From Rhodovulum tesquicola (lineage in GTDB: Bacteria > Pseudomonadota > Alphaproteobacteria > Rhodobacterales > Rhodobacteraceae): DNA of 64,000 nt. Position 1 is the stretch's first letter; each line of letters begins with the position of its first letter. The stretch spans positions 62,001 to 126,000 of the forward strand of contig NZ_JAMYDV010000010.1 of NCBI RefSeq assembly GCF_024128855.1, given 5' to 3'. Below, piece after piece: positions 53,226 through 61,807 of the stretch. A program made the translations under genes and the position numbers. The notes below the pieces were generated by a model that saw only the letters and a program-made list of their open reading frames with translations, searched no databases and was not told the origin of the DNA.

Positions 53226-54107
53226 ATGTTCGCGTCCTGCGCCGATCCGTCCACCCTCGAAGGGCTTCACTGGCTTGCCTGCTACCTGACCAGCGGCAAG
53301 CACATGGCGTTCTATGCATCGTTCGGCACGGTGATGGCGCTGCTTGCGATCACCGCGCCTGCGGCGCTGGCCTTCGGCTTCGCCGGTGCGATGGCGACAC
53401 GCTCGCGGCTCTGGCCGGTGCAATGGCTGGGCCGGGCCTATACGGCGATGGTGCGTGGCGTGCCCGACATCATCTTCTTCCTCTTCGTGCCGATCGCACT
53501 GGACCAGGCGCTGGAATGGGTCCGGCACAAGACGATCTGCCCCGACTGGACCGAACCCGTCCGGCGCGGCAGCGATTTCGTGGTCTGCGCCCAGGCCAAG
53601 CTGCCGCTGTCCTCCAGCCCGCAATGGGTGCATGACACCTATGGGTTCGCGCTGGCGGTCACGGCCTTCGCGGTGGTCTTCGGCGCTTTCGCCGCGAATG
53701 TGCTGCATGGCGCAATGCGCGCAGTGCCGCGTGCCCAGATCGAAACCGCCGAGGCCTATGGCATGACCCACGCCCAGGCCTTCTGGCGCATCCTCGTGCC
53801 GCAGATGTGGATCTTTGCGCTGCCCGGCCTGTCGAACCTGTGGATGATCCTGATCAAGGCCACGCCGCTGCTGTTCCTGCTGGGGGTGCAGGACATCGTC
53901 TACTGGGCACGGGAACTGGGCGGGGCCAAGACCTCGATCTATGCCTATCCCCATCCCGACTGGCGGATCTATTACTTCCTCGGGCTTCTGGTGTTCTATC
54001 TGGGGCTGACCAAGATTTCCGAGGTGGTGCTGGGCCGACTGAACGCGCGGCTTTCGCATGGTCAGGCAACGCTGGCGGGCGAAGCCCAGCGCAAGGCCGC
54101 CGCATGA
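53226..54107 (+). CDS. Polar amino acid-type ABC transporter permease (HisQ-like)
   Basis: A 293-residue permease with about five helices and the EAA loop IETAEAYGMTHAQAFWRILVP that docks on the ATPase. The first helix region, LLAITAPAALAFGFAGAMAT, is followed by RGVPDIIFFLFVPI. A hydrophilic insert of about 45 residues (WVRHKTICPDWTEPVRRGSD and later) between helices is longer than in typical HisQ and is also seen in opine/octopine-type permeases. The stop overlaps the next start as ATGA. Confidence 0.88.
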   Translation: MFASCADPSTLEGLHWLACYLTSGKHMAFYASFGTVMALLAITAPAALAFGFAGAMATRSRLWPVQWLGRAYTAMVRGVPDIIFFLFVPIALDQALEWVRHKTICPDWTEPVRRGSDFVVCAQAKLPLSSSPQWVHDTYGFALAVTAFAVVFGAFAANVLHGAMRAVPRAQIETAEAYGMTHAQAFWRILVPQMWIFALPGLSNLWMILIKATPLLFLLGVQDIVYWARELGGAKTSIYAYPHPDWRIYYFLGLLVFYLGLTKISEVVLGRLNARLSHGQATLAGEAQRKAAA

Positions 54108-54943
54108 GCTGTCTTCAGACCATACAGGATTACGCGCTGCGCTCGGTCGGGATCGGCGAGCGTCTGTTGCCGCGTTCGGGCTTCACCATTTGCGAACAGG
54201 TCACCCTGATCGGGTCCGGGATGATCTGGAACGTCTATTTCGGCCTGTTCGCGCTGCTTGCGGGCTTCTTCCTTGCGACCGCCGTGGCGCTGGCGCGGCT
54301 CAGCCCGCTGGTCGCCCTGCGCAAGCCAGCGGAATGGTTCATCTTCCTGTTCCGCGGCTCGCCGCTGTTCATCCAGTTCTTCCTTGCCTACGAGGCGTTC
54401 GTGCTGCTGCCCAAGGCGGGCCTCACGCTGGACCTGATCTTCGTCGAGATCACCGCCGATACGCGCTGGCTGACGCGGGCCTGGGCGGGGGCGCTGATCG
54501 TGCTGTTCCTGAACACCGCCGCCTATACGGCCGAGATCTTCTATGGCGCACTCCGCTCGGTGCCCAGGGGCGATCTGGAGGCCGCCGACGCCTATGGCCT
54601 GTCGGGCTGGGCGCGGTTTCGCCGGGTGGTCTGGCCCACGATGCTGCGGCTTGCCTGGCCCGCCTATACCAACGAGGCGATCTTCCTGTTCCACGCCACC
54701 ACGCTGGTCTTTTTCTCCGGCTTCCCGGCCTGGCAGCAGAAGGGCGACGCGCTCTACTACGCGAAATACTTCGCCGACAAGACCTTCAACCCCTTCGTCG
54801 CCTATCCGATCGTGGCGGGCTATTTCATCCTGATGACGCTTGTCATCATCGCGATCTTCGGACTGATCAACCGCCGCCTGAACCGCCACCTGCCGCCCGA
54901 GGCCCGTCCCCGGTTGCGCATCCGCCCGCAGGTCGTGCGATGA
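54104..54943 (+). CDS. Polar amino acid-type ABC transporter permease (HisM-like)
   Basis: A 279-residue permease. It has FLFRGSPLFIQFFLAYEAFV early, the EAA loop LEAADAYGLSGWARFRRVVWP and a terminal helix, IVAGYFILMTLVIIAIFGLI, ending in basic residues. It pairs with the upstream permease as a heterodimer. The start is the ATG overlapping the previous stop; the stop overlaps the next start, so transporter and ligase translation are coupled. Confidence 0.9.
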   Translation: MSCLQTIQDYALRSVGIGERLLPRSGFTICEQVTLIGSGMIWNVYFGLFALLAGFFLATAVALARLSPLVALRKPAEWFIFLFRGSPLFIQFFLAYEAFVLLPKAGLTLDLIFVEITADTRWLTRAWAGALIVLFLNTAAYTAEIFYGALRSVPRGDLEAADAYGLSGWARFRRVVWPTMLRLAWPAYTNEAIFLFHATTLVFFSGFPAWQQKGDALYYAKYFADKTFNPFVAYPIVAGYFILMTLVIIAIFGLINRRLNRHLPPEARPRLRIRPQVVR

Positions 54944-56271
54944 TCGCCTGGCTCGACACCCATCCCGAAGTGCGCACGATCCGCATCGGTGCGTGCGACC
55001 TGAACGGTCAGGCGCGCGGCAAGCGGTTGCCCGCGCGTTTTGCCGCCAAGGCCGCCGAGGAGGGCGCGCGCTTTCCGCTTTCGGCGCTCAATCTCGACAT
55101 CTGGGGCGAGGATATCGAGGACAGCCCGCTGGTCTTCGAGACGGGCGACGCCGATGGCGTGCTGCGCCCCACGGGACGCGGCGTCGTGCCGATGCCCTGG
55201 CTCGAGTCGCCTAGTGCCCTGTTGCCTGTCTGGATGTTCACCGAGAACGGGGCGCCCTTCGAGGGCTGCCCGCGCCAGGCGCTGGCGCGGGTGCTGGATG
55301 CCTATGCCGCGCGTGGCTGGCAGCCGCAGGTCGCCACCGAGCTGGAATTCTACCTCGTCGACGACAGCGAAAGCGTCCCGCAACCGCCCCGCTCGCCGCG
55401 CTCGGGCAAGCGGCGCGAGGCGGCCGAGATCCTGAGCCTGCGCACGCTCGACGCCTTCGACGGCTTCTTCACCGATCTCTACGACGCATGCGAGGCGATG
55501 GACATCCCGGCGGATGCCGCGATTTCCGAGGCTGGGATGGGCCAATTCGAGGTCAACCTGATGCACGGCCCGGCGATGAACGCCGCGGATGATGCGTGGC
55601 TCTTCAAGATGCTGGTCAAGGGACTGGCGCGGCGGCACGGGATGGCGGGCAGTTTCATGGCCAAGCCCTATCCCGACCATGCGGGCAATGGGCTGCACAT
55701 GCATTTCTCGGTGCTCGATAGCACGGGCGCCAACCTCTTCGACGATGCCCGCCCGGATGGCCCCGGACGGCTGCGCGCCGCGGTCGCAGGCTGTCTTGCC
55801 GCGCTGCCCGACATGACGCTGGTGCTGGCGCCGCATGCCAACAGCTATGAGCGGCTGGTGCCCGGGGCACATGCGCCGACACGGATCTGCTGGGCGCAGG
55901 AGAACCGCACCGCGGCGCTGCGCATCCCCGGCGGAAGCCCGCGCGCACGCCGCATCGAACATCGCGTGGCCGGCGGCGACATCAACCCCTATCTGCTGAT
56001 CGCGGCGGTTCTGGGCGCGGCGCTGATCGGCATCGAGGACGATCTGACGCCACCCCCGCCGGTCACCGGCAACGCCTATCTGCAGGATCTGCCCCAGATC
56101 CCGACCTGCTGGGAGGGCGCGATCGACGCCTTCGAGGCCAGCCCGCTGATCGCGCGGATCTTCGCGCCCGGCCTGATCCGAAACCTCGCGATGACCAAGC
56201 GTCAGGAGGCGCGCCGGGTGGCCGACCTGGATGAAGACGCCCGGCTTGCGCTTTACCTCGACACGGTCTGA
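54940..56271 (+). CDS. Glutamine synthetase-family ligase 1 (gamma-glutamylamide synthetase-like, PuuA type)
   Basis: A 443-residue member of the GS superfamily. The beta-grasp domain has RTIRIGACDLNGQARGKRLP. The catalytic domain has ELEFYLVDDS with metal ligands, GMGQFEVNLMHGP, KPYPDHAGNGLHMHFSV with the ATP-site His, and CWAQENRTAALRIPGG. The regulatory adenylylation loop of true GlnA is missing. Such paralogues ligate glutamate to putrescine, ethanolamine, isopropylamine or similar amines. It overlaps the last permease gene (ATGA), tying it to the imported substrate. A related but different ligase lies 890 bases downstream. Confidence 0.88.
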   Translation: MIAWLDTHPEVRTIRIGACDLNGQARGKRLPARFAAKAAEEGARFPLSALNLDIWGEDIEDSPLVFETGDADGVLRPTGRGVVPMPWLESPSALLPVWMFTENGAPFEGCPRQALARVLDAYAARGWQPQVATELEFYLVDDSESVPQPPRSPRSGKRREAAEILSLRTLDAFDGFFTDLYDACEAMDIPADAAISEAGMGQFEVNLMHGPAMNAADDAWLFKMLVKGLARRHGMAGSFMAKPYPDHAGNGLHMHFSVLDSTGANLFDDARPDGPGRLRAAVAGCLAALPDMTLVLAPHANSYERLVPGAHAPTRICWAQENRTAALRIPGGSPRARRIEHRVAGGDINPYLLIAAVLGAALIGIEDDLTPPPPVTGNAYLQDLPQIPTCWEGAIDAFEASPLIARIFAPGLIRNLAMTKRQEARRVADLDEDARLALYLDTV

Positions 56272-56294
56272 CAGGGCAGACATCCGGAGGGATT

Positions 56295-56382
56295 TCGCCC
56301 GGCTTGCGCCGGGCGACCGGGCGGGGGGCGCTGCCCCCCGTCCTTCGGACTCCCCCCGGGATATTTGGGGCCAGAAGAAGGA
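56295..56382 (+). repeat. Intergenic hairpin/CCAGAAGAAG repeat, copy 3
   Basis: Two perfect hairpins come first: TCGCCCGGC-TTGC-GCCGGGCGA, then CGGGGGGC-GCT-GCCCCCCG. They are followed by GTCC-TTC-GGAC, a C-run, GGGATATTT and CCAGAAGAAG. It lies between the first ligase and the promoter of the amidotransferase gene, so it probably ends the transporter operon transcript. It matches copy 2 nearly base for base over the last 60 bases. Confidence 0.8.
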
Positions 56383-56420
56383 CCGGAAAGAAAGAGCGGA
56401 CGAGACGTCCATGGAGGGGG

Positions 56421-56449
56421 TTGTCCGTCCCCGGGCCGCTGACTAGGTT
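56421..56449 (+). promoter_or_regulatory. Candidate promoter of the amidotransferase/ligase/oxidase genes
   Basis: TTGTCC, 17 bases, then TAGGTT, placed after repeat copy 3 and 28 bases before the ATG at 56477. It shows that the second half of the gamma-glutamylation genes can be expressed separately from the transporter. Confidence 0.5.
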
Positions 56450-56476
56450 GGCGGCGCATAAACCAGAGACCCCGAA

Positions 56477-57154
56477 ATGCGGATCGGCATATTGCAGACC
56501 GGCCATGCGCCCGAAAGTCTTCGGGCAGCGCATGGCGATTATCCCGACATGTTCACGCACCTGCTTGCGGGCCACGGATTCGACTTCGTCACCCATGATG
56601 TCGAGGCGATGGACTTTCCCGCCTCGCCCCTTGACGCGGGCGGCTGGCTGATCACCGGCTCGCGCCATGGCGTCTACGAGGACCATCCCTTCATCCCGCC
56701 GCTGGAAGGGTTCATCCGCGCCGCAATGGAAGCCGCGGTTCCGGTCGTGGGCATCTGTTTCGGCCATCAGATCATCGCCCGGGCGCTCGGCGGACAGGTC
56801 GAGAAATTCGCGGGCGGCTGGGCGGTCGGGCCGACCGATTACCGGATCGAGGGGCGGACCTACCGGTTGAACGCCTGGCACCAGGACCAGGTGCTCCGCC
56901 CGCCCGAAGGTGCCCGGACAGTCGGCTGCAACGATTTCTGCGCCCATGCCGCGCTGATCTATGACGACCGGGCCTTTTCCGTTCAGTCGCATCCCGAATT
57001 CGACCGGGGCTTCATCGCCGGACTGATGCAGACCCGGGCGCCGGGGCTGGTGCCCGAGCCCGTTTTGGCCGAGGCGCGCACGCGGCTGGACCCGCCCACC
57101 GATTCCGAGGCCATGGCCGCGCGCATCGCGCGGTTCTTCACCGAAAGGCGCTAA
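56477..57154 (+). CDS. Class I glutamine amidotransferase-like hydrolase
   Basis: A 225-residue class I GATase. The nucleophile elbow is VVGICFGHQIIA, and the catalytic His-Glu pair is in FSVQSHPEFDRGF. WLITGSRHGVYEDHPF precedes them. It resembles GuaA-like stand-alone amidotransferases rather than the PuuD (peptidase C26) subgroup, but in this setting could remove the gamma-glutamyl group from an oxidised intermediate (inference). A PuuD-like role would complete the gamma-glutamyl cycle. It starts the second transcription unit; the next ligase starts five bases after its stop. Confidence 0.85.
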   Translation: MRIGILQTGHAPESLRAAHGDYPDMFTHLLAGHGFDFVTHDVEAMDFPASPLDAGGWLITGSRHGVYEDHPFIPPLEGFIRAAMEAAVPVVGICFGHQIIARALGGQVEKFAGGWAVGPTDYRIEGRTYRLNAWHQDQVLRPPEGARTVGCNDFCAHAALIYDDRAFSVQSHPEFDRGFIAGLMQTRAPGLVPEPVLAEARTRLDPPTDSEAMAARIARFFTERR

Positions 57155-57158
57155 TCCG

Positions 57159-58514
57159 ATGTCCCACTGGCTCGACCAGCTTCCCGAGGCCGCGACGGCC
57201 TATCTTGGCGGGCGCAAACCCGACGAGGTGGAATGCATCGTCGCCGATCTTGCAGGTGTCGCCCGCGGCAAGGCGATGCCCGCCTCGAAATTCGCCACCC
57301 AGGCCCGGTTCTATCTGCCGAACTCGATCTTCCTGCAGACGATCACCGGCGACTGGGCCGACATTCCGGGCCAGGCCTTCACCGAACCCGACATGATCCT
57401 TACGCCGGATTTCACCACCGCGACGGCCGCGCCCTGGACGGCCGACCTCACGCTTCAGGTGATCCACGACATTTCCGATCAGGCGGGCAACCCGGTTTCC
57501 ATCGCGCCGCGCAACGTGCTGAAACGGATCGTCGGGCTTTACAACGCGCGCGGCTGGAAACCCATCGTCGCCCCCGAGATGGAATTCTTCCTCGTCGCGC
57601 GCAACGTGAACCCCGCCGAGCCGGTGGAGGCACCGATCGGCCGGTCAGGCCGCAAGGCCGCCGCGCGGCAGGCCTATTCGATGAGCGCGGTGGACGAATA
57701 CGGCCCGGTGATCGACGACATCTACGATTTCGCCGAGGCCCAGGGGCTGGAGATCGACGGCATCCTGCAAGAAGGCGGCGCCGGTCAGGTGGAACTGAAC
57801 CTGCGCCATGGCGATCCGGTGCGGCTGGCCGACGAGATCTTCTTCTTCAAGCGACTGATCCGCGAGGCGGCGCTGCGGCATGACTGCTACGCCACCTTCA
57901 TGGCCAAGCCGATCGAGGACGAGCCCGGTTCGGCCATGCACATCCACCATTCGGTGGTCGAGACGGTGACGGGCCGCAACATCTTCTCGGAATCCGATGG
58001 CGGCGAAAGCCCGGCCTTCATGCATTTCATCGCCGGGTTGCAGACGCATATGCCATCGGTCGTCGCGCTGCTTGCGCCCTATGTGAACAGCTATCGCCGC
58101 TACGTCCCCGACTTTGCCGCACCGATCAATCTGGAATGGGGGCGCGACAACCGCACCACCGGGCTGCGCGTGCCGGTCGCCGAACCCGAGGCACGCCGGG
58201 TCGAGAACCGGCTGGCCGGGATGGATTGCAACCCCTATCTGGGCATCGCGGCGTCGCTCGCCTGCGGCTATCTGGGCCTGGTCGAGGGCGCCCAGCCCAA
58301 ACCCGAATACAAGGGCGACGCCTATTCCGGCGACGAGTCGATCCCGCGCAACGTGTCCGAGGCGCTGGACCTTTTCGGCGCGTCCCCGGCGATGCGCGAG
58401 GTTCTGGGCGAGGAGTTCTGCGCCGTCTACGAGTCGGTCAAGACACTGGAATACAAGGAGTTCCTGCAGGTCATCAGCCCGTGGGAACGCGAGCATCTCT
58501 TGCTGAACGTATGA
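57159..58514 (+). CDS. Glutamine synthetase-family ligase 2 (gamma-glutamylputrescine synthetase-like)
   Basis: A 451-residue GS-superfamily ligase. It shows ECIVADLAGVARGKAMPASK in the beta-grasp domain, EMEFFLVARN, EGGAGQVELNLRHGDP and PIEDEPGSAMHIHHSVVE. NLEWGRDNRTTGLRVP supplies the glutamate-binding arginines. It is typical of PuuA-type proteins in alphaproteobacteria. Two different ligases with one transporter suggest either two amines or a hetero-oligomer. The FAD oxidase start overlaps its stop (ATGA). Confidence 0.9.
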   Translation: MSHWLDQLPEAATAYLGGRKPDEVECIVADLAGVARGKAMPASKFATQARFYLPNSIFLQTITGDWADIPGQAFTEPDMILTPDFTTATAAPWTADLTLQVIHDISDQAGNPVSIAPRNVLKRIVGLYNARGWKPIVAPEMEFFLVARNVNPAEPVEAPIGRSGRKAAARQAYSMSAVDEYGPVIDDIYDFAEAQGLEIDGILQEGGAGQVELNLRHGDPVRLADEIFFFKRLIREAALRHDCYATFMAKPIEDEPGSAMHIHHSVVETVTGRNIFSESDGGESPAFMHFIAGLQTHMPSVVALLAPYVNSYRRYVPDFAAPINLEWGRDNRTTGLRVPVAEPEARRVENRLAGMDCNPYLGIAASLACGYLGLVEGAQPKPEYKGDAYSGDESIPRNVSEALDLFGASPAMREVLGEEFCAVYESVKTLEYKEFLQVISPWEREHLLLNV

Positions 58515-59815
58515 ACCTCCTGTTCGCCAACGACCGCCGCGGCGCCTGGCCGGCAAGCTGGTATGCCGAGGTCACGCCGCCGCTGGACCCTTTCCCGCCA
58601 CTCAGGGGCGACATGCGGGCGGATATCTGCGTGGTGGGCGGCGGCTATACCGGGCTGTCGGCGGCGCTGCACGCGGCCGAGGCCGGGGCCGATGTCGTGC
58701 TGGTCGAGGCGCATCGGATGGGCTTCGGCGCCTCGGGGCGCAATGGCGGGCAGGTCGGATCGGGCCAGCGGCTGCATCAGGACGCGCTGGAGCGGATGCT
58801 GGGCGATGCGGCCGCCACCCGACTCTGGCATCTGGCCGAGGATGCGCGCGCGCTGGTTGCCGATCTGATCGCGCGGCACGCCATCGGCTGCGACTACCGC
58901 CCCGGCGTGGCCTATGCCGAATGGACCGCGCGCGGTGTGGCGGACGCACATGGCTATGCCGAAAAGCTGCGCCGCGACTATGGCTACGATCTGGTCGAGC
59001 CGCTGACCCGGGACGAGATGCGCGCGCTTGTGGGATCGCCCGCCTATCGCGGCGGGGTGATCGACTGGGGCGCGGGGCATCTGAACCCGCTGGCCTATGC
59101 GCTGGGGCTGGCGCAGGCCGCCGCCGCGGCCGGGGCGCATCTGCATGAGGGCACGCTGGTCCAGCGCATCGAGCCGGGGACGCGGCCCGTCGTGGTCACC
59201 GAAAGCGGCCGCGTGACGGCCGACCGGGTGATCCTCGCGGCGAACGGCTATCTGGGCGGACTCGACCGGCATGTGGCTGCCCGGGTCATGCCGATCAACA
59301 ATTTCATCGTCGCGACCGAACCGCTCGGCGCGCGCGCGGCAACGGTGCTGGCACGCGACATCGCGGTGGCCGACAGTCGCTTCGTGGTCAATTACTTCCG
59401 CCTGACACCGGACCGGCGGCTTCTGTTCGGCGGCGGCGAAAGCTATGGCTACCGCTTCCCCGAAGACATCCGCACCAAGGTGCGCAAGCCGATGCTTCAG
59501 GTCTTTCCGCATCTGGCGGATGTGGCCCTGACCCATGCCTGGGGCGGCACGCTGGCGATCACCCGCACCCGCCTGCCCCATCTTGCCGCGCCTGCGCCGG
59601 GCATCCTGTCGGCGGGCGGCTATTCCGGGCATGGGGTGGCGCTGGCCACCCTTGCGGGCCGCTTGCTGGCCGAGGCCGCGCAAGGCCAGAGCGAGGGCTT
59701 CGACACGCTCGCCCGCCTGCCCTGCCCCCCCTTCCCGGGCGGCGCTGCGCTGCGCAGCCCGCTTCTGGTACTGGCGATGGCGTGGTTCGGCCTGCGCGAC
59801 CGGCTGGGCATCTGA
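58511..59815 (+). CDS. FAD-dependent amine oxidoreductase (PuuB/DAO family)
   Basis: A 434-residue flavoprotein of the D-amino-acid-oxidase-like fold. The dinucleotide site is DICVVGGGYTGLSAALHAAE with the ribose-binding glutamate in VVLVEAHRM. The substrate-side motif GFGASGRNGGQVG follows at once, as in PuuB (gamma-glutamylputrescine oxidase). The closing motif is SAGGYSGHGVALATLAGRL. It would oxidise a gamma-glutamylated amine to the aldehyde. The aldehyde dehydrogenase expected next (PuuC) is not in this operon. The start overlaps the previous stop. Confidence 0.9.
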   Translation: MNLLFANDRRGAWPASWYAEVTPPLDPFPPLRGDMRADICVVGGGYTGLSAALHAAEAGADVVLVEAHRMGFGASGRNGGQVGSGQRLHQDALERMLGDAAATRLWHLAEDARALVADLIARHAIGCDYRPGVAYAEWTARGVADAHGYAEKLRRDYGYDLVEPLTRDEMRALVGSPAYRGGVIDWGAGHLNPLAYALGLAQAAAAAGAHLHEGTLVQRIEPGTRPVVVTESGRVTADRVILAANGYLGGLDRHVAARVMPINNFIVATEPLGARAATVLARDIAVADSRFVVNYFRLTPDRRLLFGGGESYGYRFPEDIRTKVRKPMLQVFPHLADVALTHAWGGTLAITRTRLPHLAAPAPGILSAGGYSGHGVALATLAGRLLAEAAQGQSEGFDTLARLPCPPFPGGAALRSPLLVLAMAWFGLRDRLGI

Positions 59816-59829
59816 CCCCTGGCGCGGCA

Positions 59830-59858
59830 TTGTCCGCGGCCGGGCTTTCCTTTACAGG
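59830..59858 (+). promoter_or_regulatory. Candidate promoter of the DegT-type aminotransferase gene
   Basis: TTGTCC, 17 bases, then TACAGG. The -35 hexamer is the same as that of the amidotransferase promoter. TTTCC-TTTACA-GGAAA, a short inverted repeat, overlaps the -10 box and might be an operator. The match to consensus is moderate. Confidence 0.35.
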
Positions 59859-59892
59859 AAATTCGAAAGCGCAGTTCAGGAAAGGCGAACCC

Positions 59893-61095
59893 ATGCCCCT
59901 CGCCCCCAATGTCCACGACGCCGAACCGATCCCCGAGGCCGCGCGGGCCGAGATCGACCGGCTGTTGCAATCGGGCGACCTGTTCCGCTACAACGCCGCC
60001 GCCGATGCGCCTGTGACGCTGCTGGAGCGCGAGTTCGCGACCCTGATGGGCACGCGCTTCGCCGTCGCCGTCTCGTCCTGTTCGGCGGCGCTGTTTCTCT
60101 CGCTCAAGGCGCTGGACCTGCCGCGCGGCGCGCGCGTCCTGATCCCCGCCTTCACCTTCGCTGCCGTGCCCTCGGCGGTGATCCATGCCGATTGCCAGCC
60201 CGTGCTGGTCGAGGTCGGCGCGAATTACCGGATCGACATCGACGATTTCGCCGCAAAACTCGACACCGGCATCGCCGCCGTCCTCATCAGCCACATGCGC
60301 GGCCATACCTCGGACATGGACGCGATCCTTGCGCTATGCGCGGAACGCCAGATCCCGGTGATCGAGGATGCGGCCCATTCGCTGGGCACGCTCTGGCATG
60401 GCCGCAGGATCGGCACGCTGGGCGCCATCGGCTGCTTCAGCTTCCAGTCCTACAAGCTGGTGAACGCGGGCGAAGGCGGCATGCTGGTCACCGACGACCC
60501 CGACCTTGCCGCGCGCGCGGTCATCATGTCGGGCGCCTATGAGCATAACTGGAAGAAACATGACGGGCTGTTGAACAGCTTTGCCCGCTGGCAGAACCGC
60601 CTGCCGCTTTACAACATGCGGATGCAGAACCTGTCGGCCGCGGTGATCCGTCCGCAACTGCCCGAGATCGACCGCCGCGTGCGCGACGGGCGGGCGAACC
60701 ACGATCACGTCGCGGTGCGGCTGAACGCCTGCCCGTGGTTCGACGTGCCGCCCCCCCTGCCCCCCGAAACCCGCGCGCCCGACTCAATCCAGTTCAACCT
60801 GGTTGGCTTCGAGAGCGATGCCGAGGCCGTCGCCTTCCAGAACGAGGCCGCAGCGCGCGGCGTTTCGGTGCAGGTCTTCGGACTGAGCCGGGACAATGCC
60901 CGCGCCTTCTGGAACTGGCAGTTCATCGAAGGGCCGCTGCCCGACCTGCCAGGAACGCGCGCGATGCTGATGCGGGCCTGCGATACCCGCCTGCCGGCCA
61001 AGCTCACCCGTGTGGAACTCGATCTGATTGCGGATGCGCTGGTTGCCGCGGCCGAAGCGGTGAAGGGCATCGAGACCCGCGCCTACGGCACCTGA
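59893..61095 (+). CDS. DegT/DnrJ/EryC1/StrS-family PLP aminotransferase
   Basis: A 400-residue PLP enzyme. The PLP-binding lysine is in FQSYKLVNAGEGG, the pyridine-nitrogen aspartate is in VIEDAAHSLGTLW, and FAVAVSSCSAALFLSLKAL is the phosphate region. Family members mostly aminate keto-sugars, but there is no sugar-nucleotide gene here; several marine-bacterial relatives sit in small-molecule catabolic operons. It is downstream of the amine oxidase with its own promoter, so it may or may not belong to the pathway. Confidence 0.85.
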   Translation: MPLAPNVHDAEPIPEAARAEIDRLLQSGDLFRYNAAADAPVTLLEREFATLMGTRFAVAVSSCSAALFLSLKALDLPRGARVLIPAFTFAAVPSAVIHADCQPVLVEVGANYRIDIDDFAAKLDTGIAAVLISHMRGHTSDMDAILALCAERQIPVIEDAAHSLGTLWHGRRIGTLGAIGCFSFQSYKLVNAGEGGMLVTDDPDLAARAVIMSGAYEHNWKKHDGLLNSFARWQNRLPLYNMRMQNLSAAVIRPQLPEIDRRVRDGRANHDHVAVRLNACPWFDVPPPLPPETRAPDSIQFNLVGFESDAEAVAFQNEAAARGVSVQVFGLSRDNARAFWNWQFIEGPLPDLPGTRAMLMRACDTRLPAKLTRVELDLIADALVAAAEAVKGIETRAYGT

Positions 61096-61101
61096 GGCGG
61101 A

Positions 61102-61659
61102 TCAGCCGTTCAGCTGGGACAGCTTGCGCTGCAACTCGGCCAGCTCGCGGCGGATATCTTCCAGTTCGGCGCGGTCCGCGCCCCCGTCCTCGTCGTCGCG
61201 CGCGGGTCCGGAGCTGGCGCTTGCCCAGCCCCCGGTCATCGCCTTGAGGAACGCCTCCTGCTGCGCCTTCAGCGCCTCGAAGCCGGGCATGGCGGCGATC
61301 GGGTTCATCCGTCCCATGTTCTCCATCATCTTCGACTGGCTCTCGCGCAGCATGTCGAAGCTTTGCGCGAGGAACTGGGGCACGATCGAATGGGCCGAGG
61401 TGGTATAGCTGCGCACCAGATCCGTCAGAACGTTGATCGGCAACACGCTTTCGCCCTTGCTTTCATGCTCGGCGATGATCTGGAGCAGGTATTGCCGGGT
61501 CAGGTCGTCGCCGCTTTTCAGATCGACGATCTTCACCTCGCGGCCCTCGCGGATCACCTTGGCGATATCCTCCAGCGTGACGTAATCGCTCGTCTCGGTG
61601 TTGTAGAGACGACGGCTGGCATAGCGCTTGATCAGCAGCGGATCTTTCGCGTCGGTCAC
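61102..61659 (-). CDS. phaR: Polyhydroxyalkanoate synthesis repressor PhaR
   Basis: A 185-residue DNA-binding regulator. The N-terminal PHB/PHA accumulation domain is nearly invariant in the family: LIKRYASRRLYNTETSDYVT, then LEDIAKVIREGREVKIVDLK. A second helical domain with LPINVLTDLVRSY and a coiled C-terminus (ELEDIRRELAELQRKLSQL) follows. PhaR binds both PHB granules and DNA and represses phasin genes until polymer appears. The GTG start is seven bases after GGAGG; the upstream in-frame ATG is discarded because the family domain starts here. Confidence 0.93.
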   Translation of the reverse strand: MTDAKDPLLIKRYASRRLYNTETSDYVTLEDIAKVIREGREVKIVDLKSGDDLTRQYLLQIIAEHESKGESVLPINVLTDLVRSYTTSAHSIVPQFLAQSFDMLRESQSKMMENMGRMNPIAAMPGFEALKAQQEAFLKAMTGGWASASSGPARDDEDGGADRAELEDIRRELAELQRKLSQLNG

Positions 61660-61723
61660 GGGCGGGCCTCCCTCGATGGCAATGCCGCAGAGCGGCGCAG
61701 CCAAGCTTATGCGCTGCAAAGCC

Positions 61724-61753
61724 AAAAAGAAAGGGCGGGCACAAGGCCCGCCC
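61724..61753 (-). terminator. Rho-independent terminator downstream of phaP
   Basis: On the minus strand, an eight-pair perfect stem GGGCGGGC / GCCCGCCC with loop CTTGT, followed by TTTCTTTTT. It lies between phaP and phaR, so phaR must be transcribed mainly from a promoter of its own in the next 60 bases, or by read-through. Confidence 0.8.
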
Positions 61754-61807
61754 CAGTATTGACCATTCGACAGGGAGGAGGAGTCGAGGCCAATTCGAAT
61801 ATGTGGT

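Noticed and set aside
61670-61722. Possible PhaR autoregulatory operator upstream of phaR (GCAGC...GCTGC arms)
   Set aside because: The arms are about eleven bases apart and in the opposite arrangement (GCAG...CTGC rather than CTGC-N3-GCAG), so it does not match the PhaR site.
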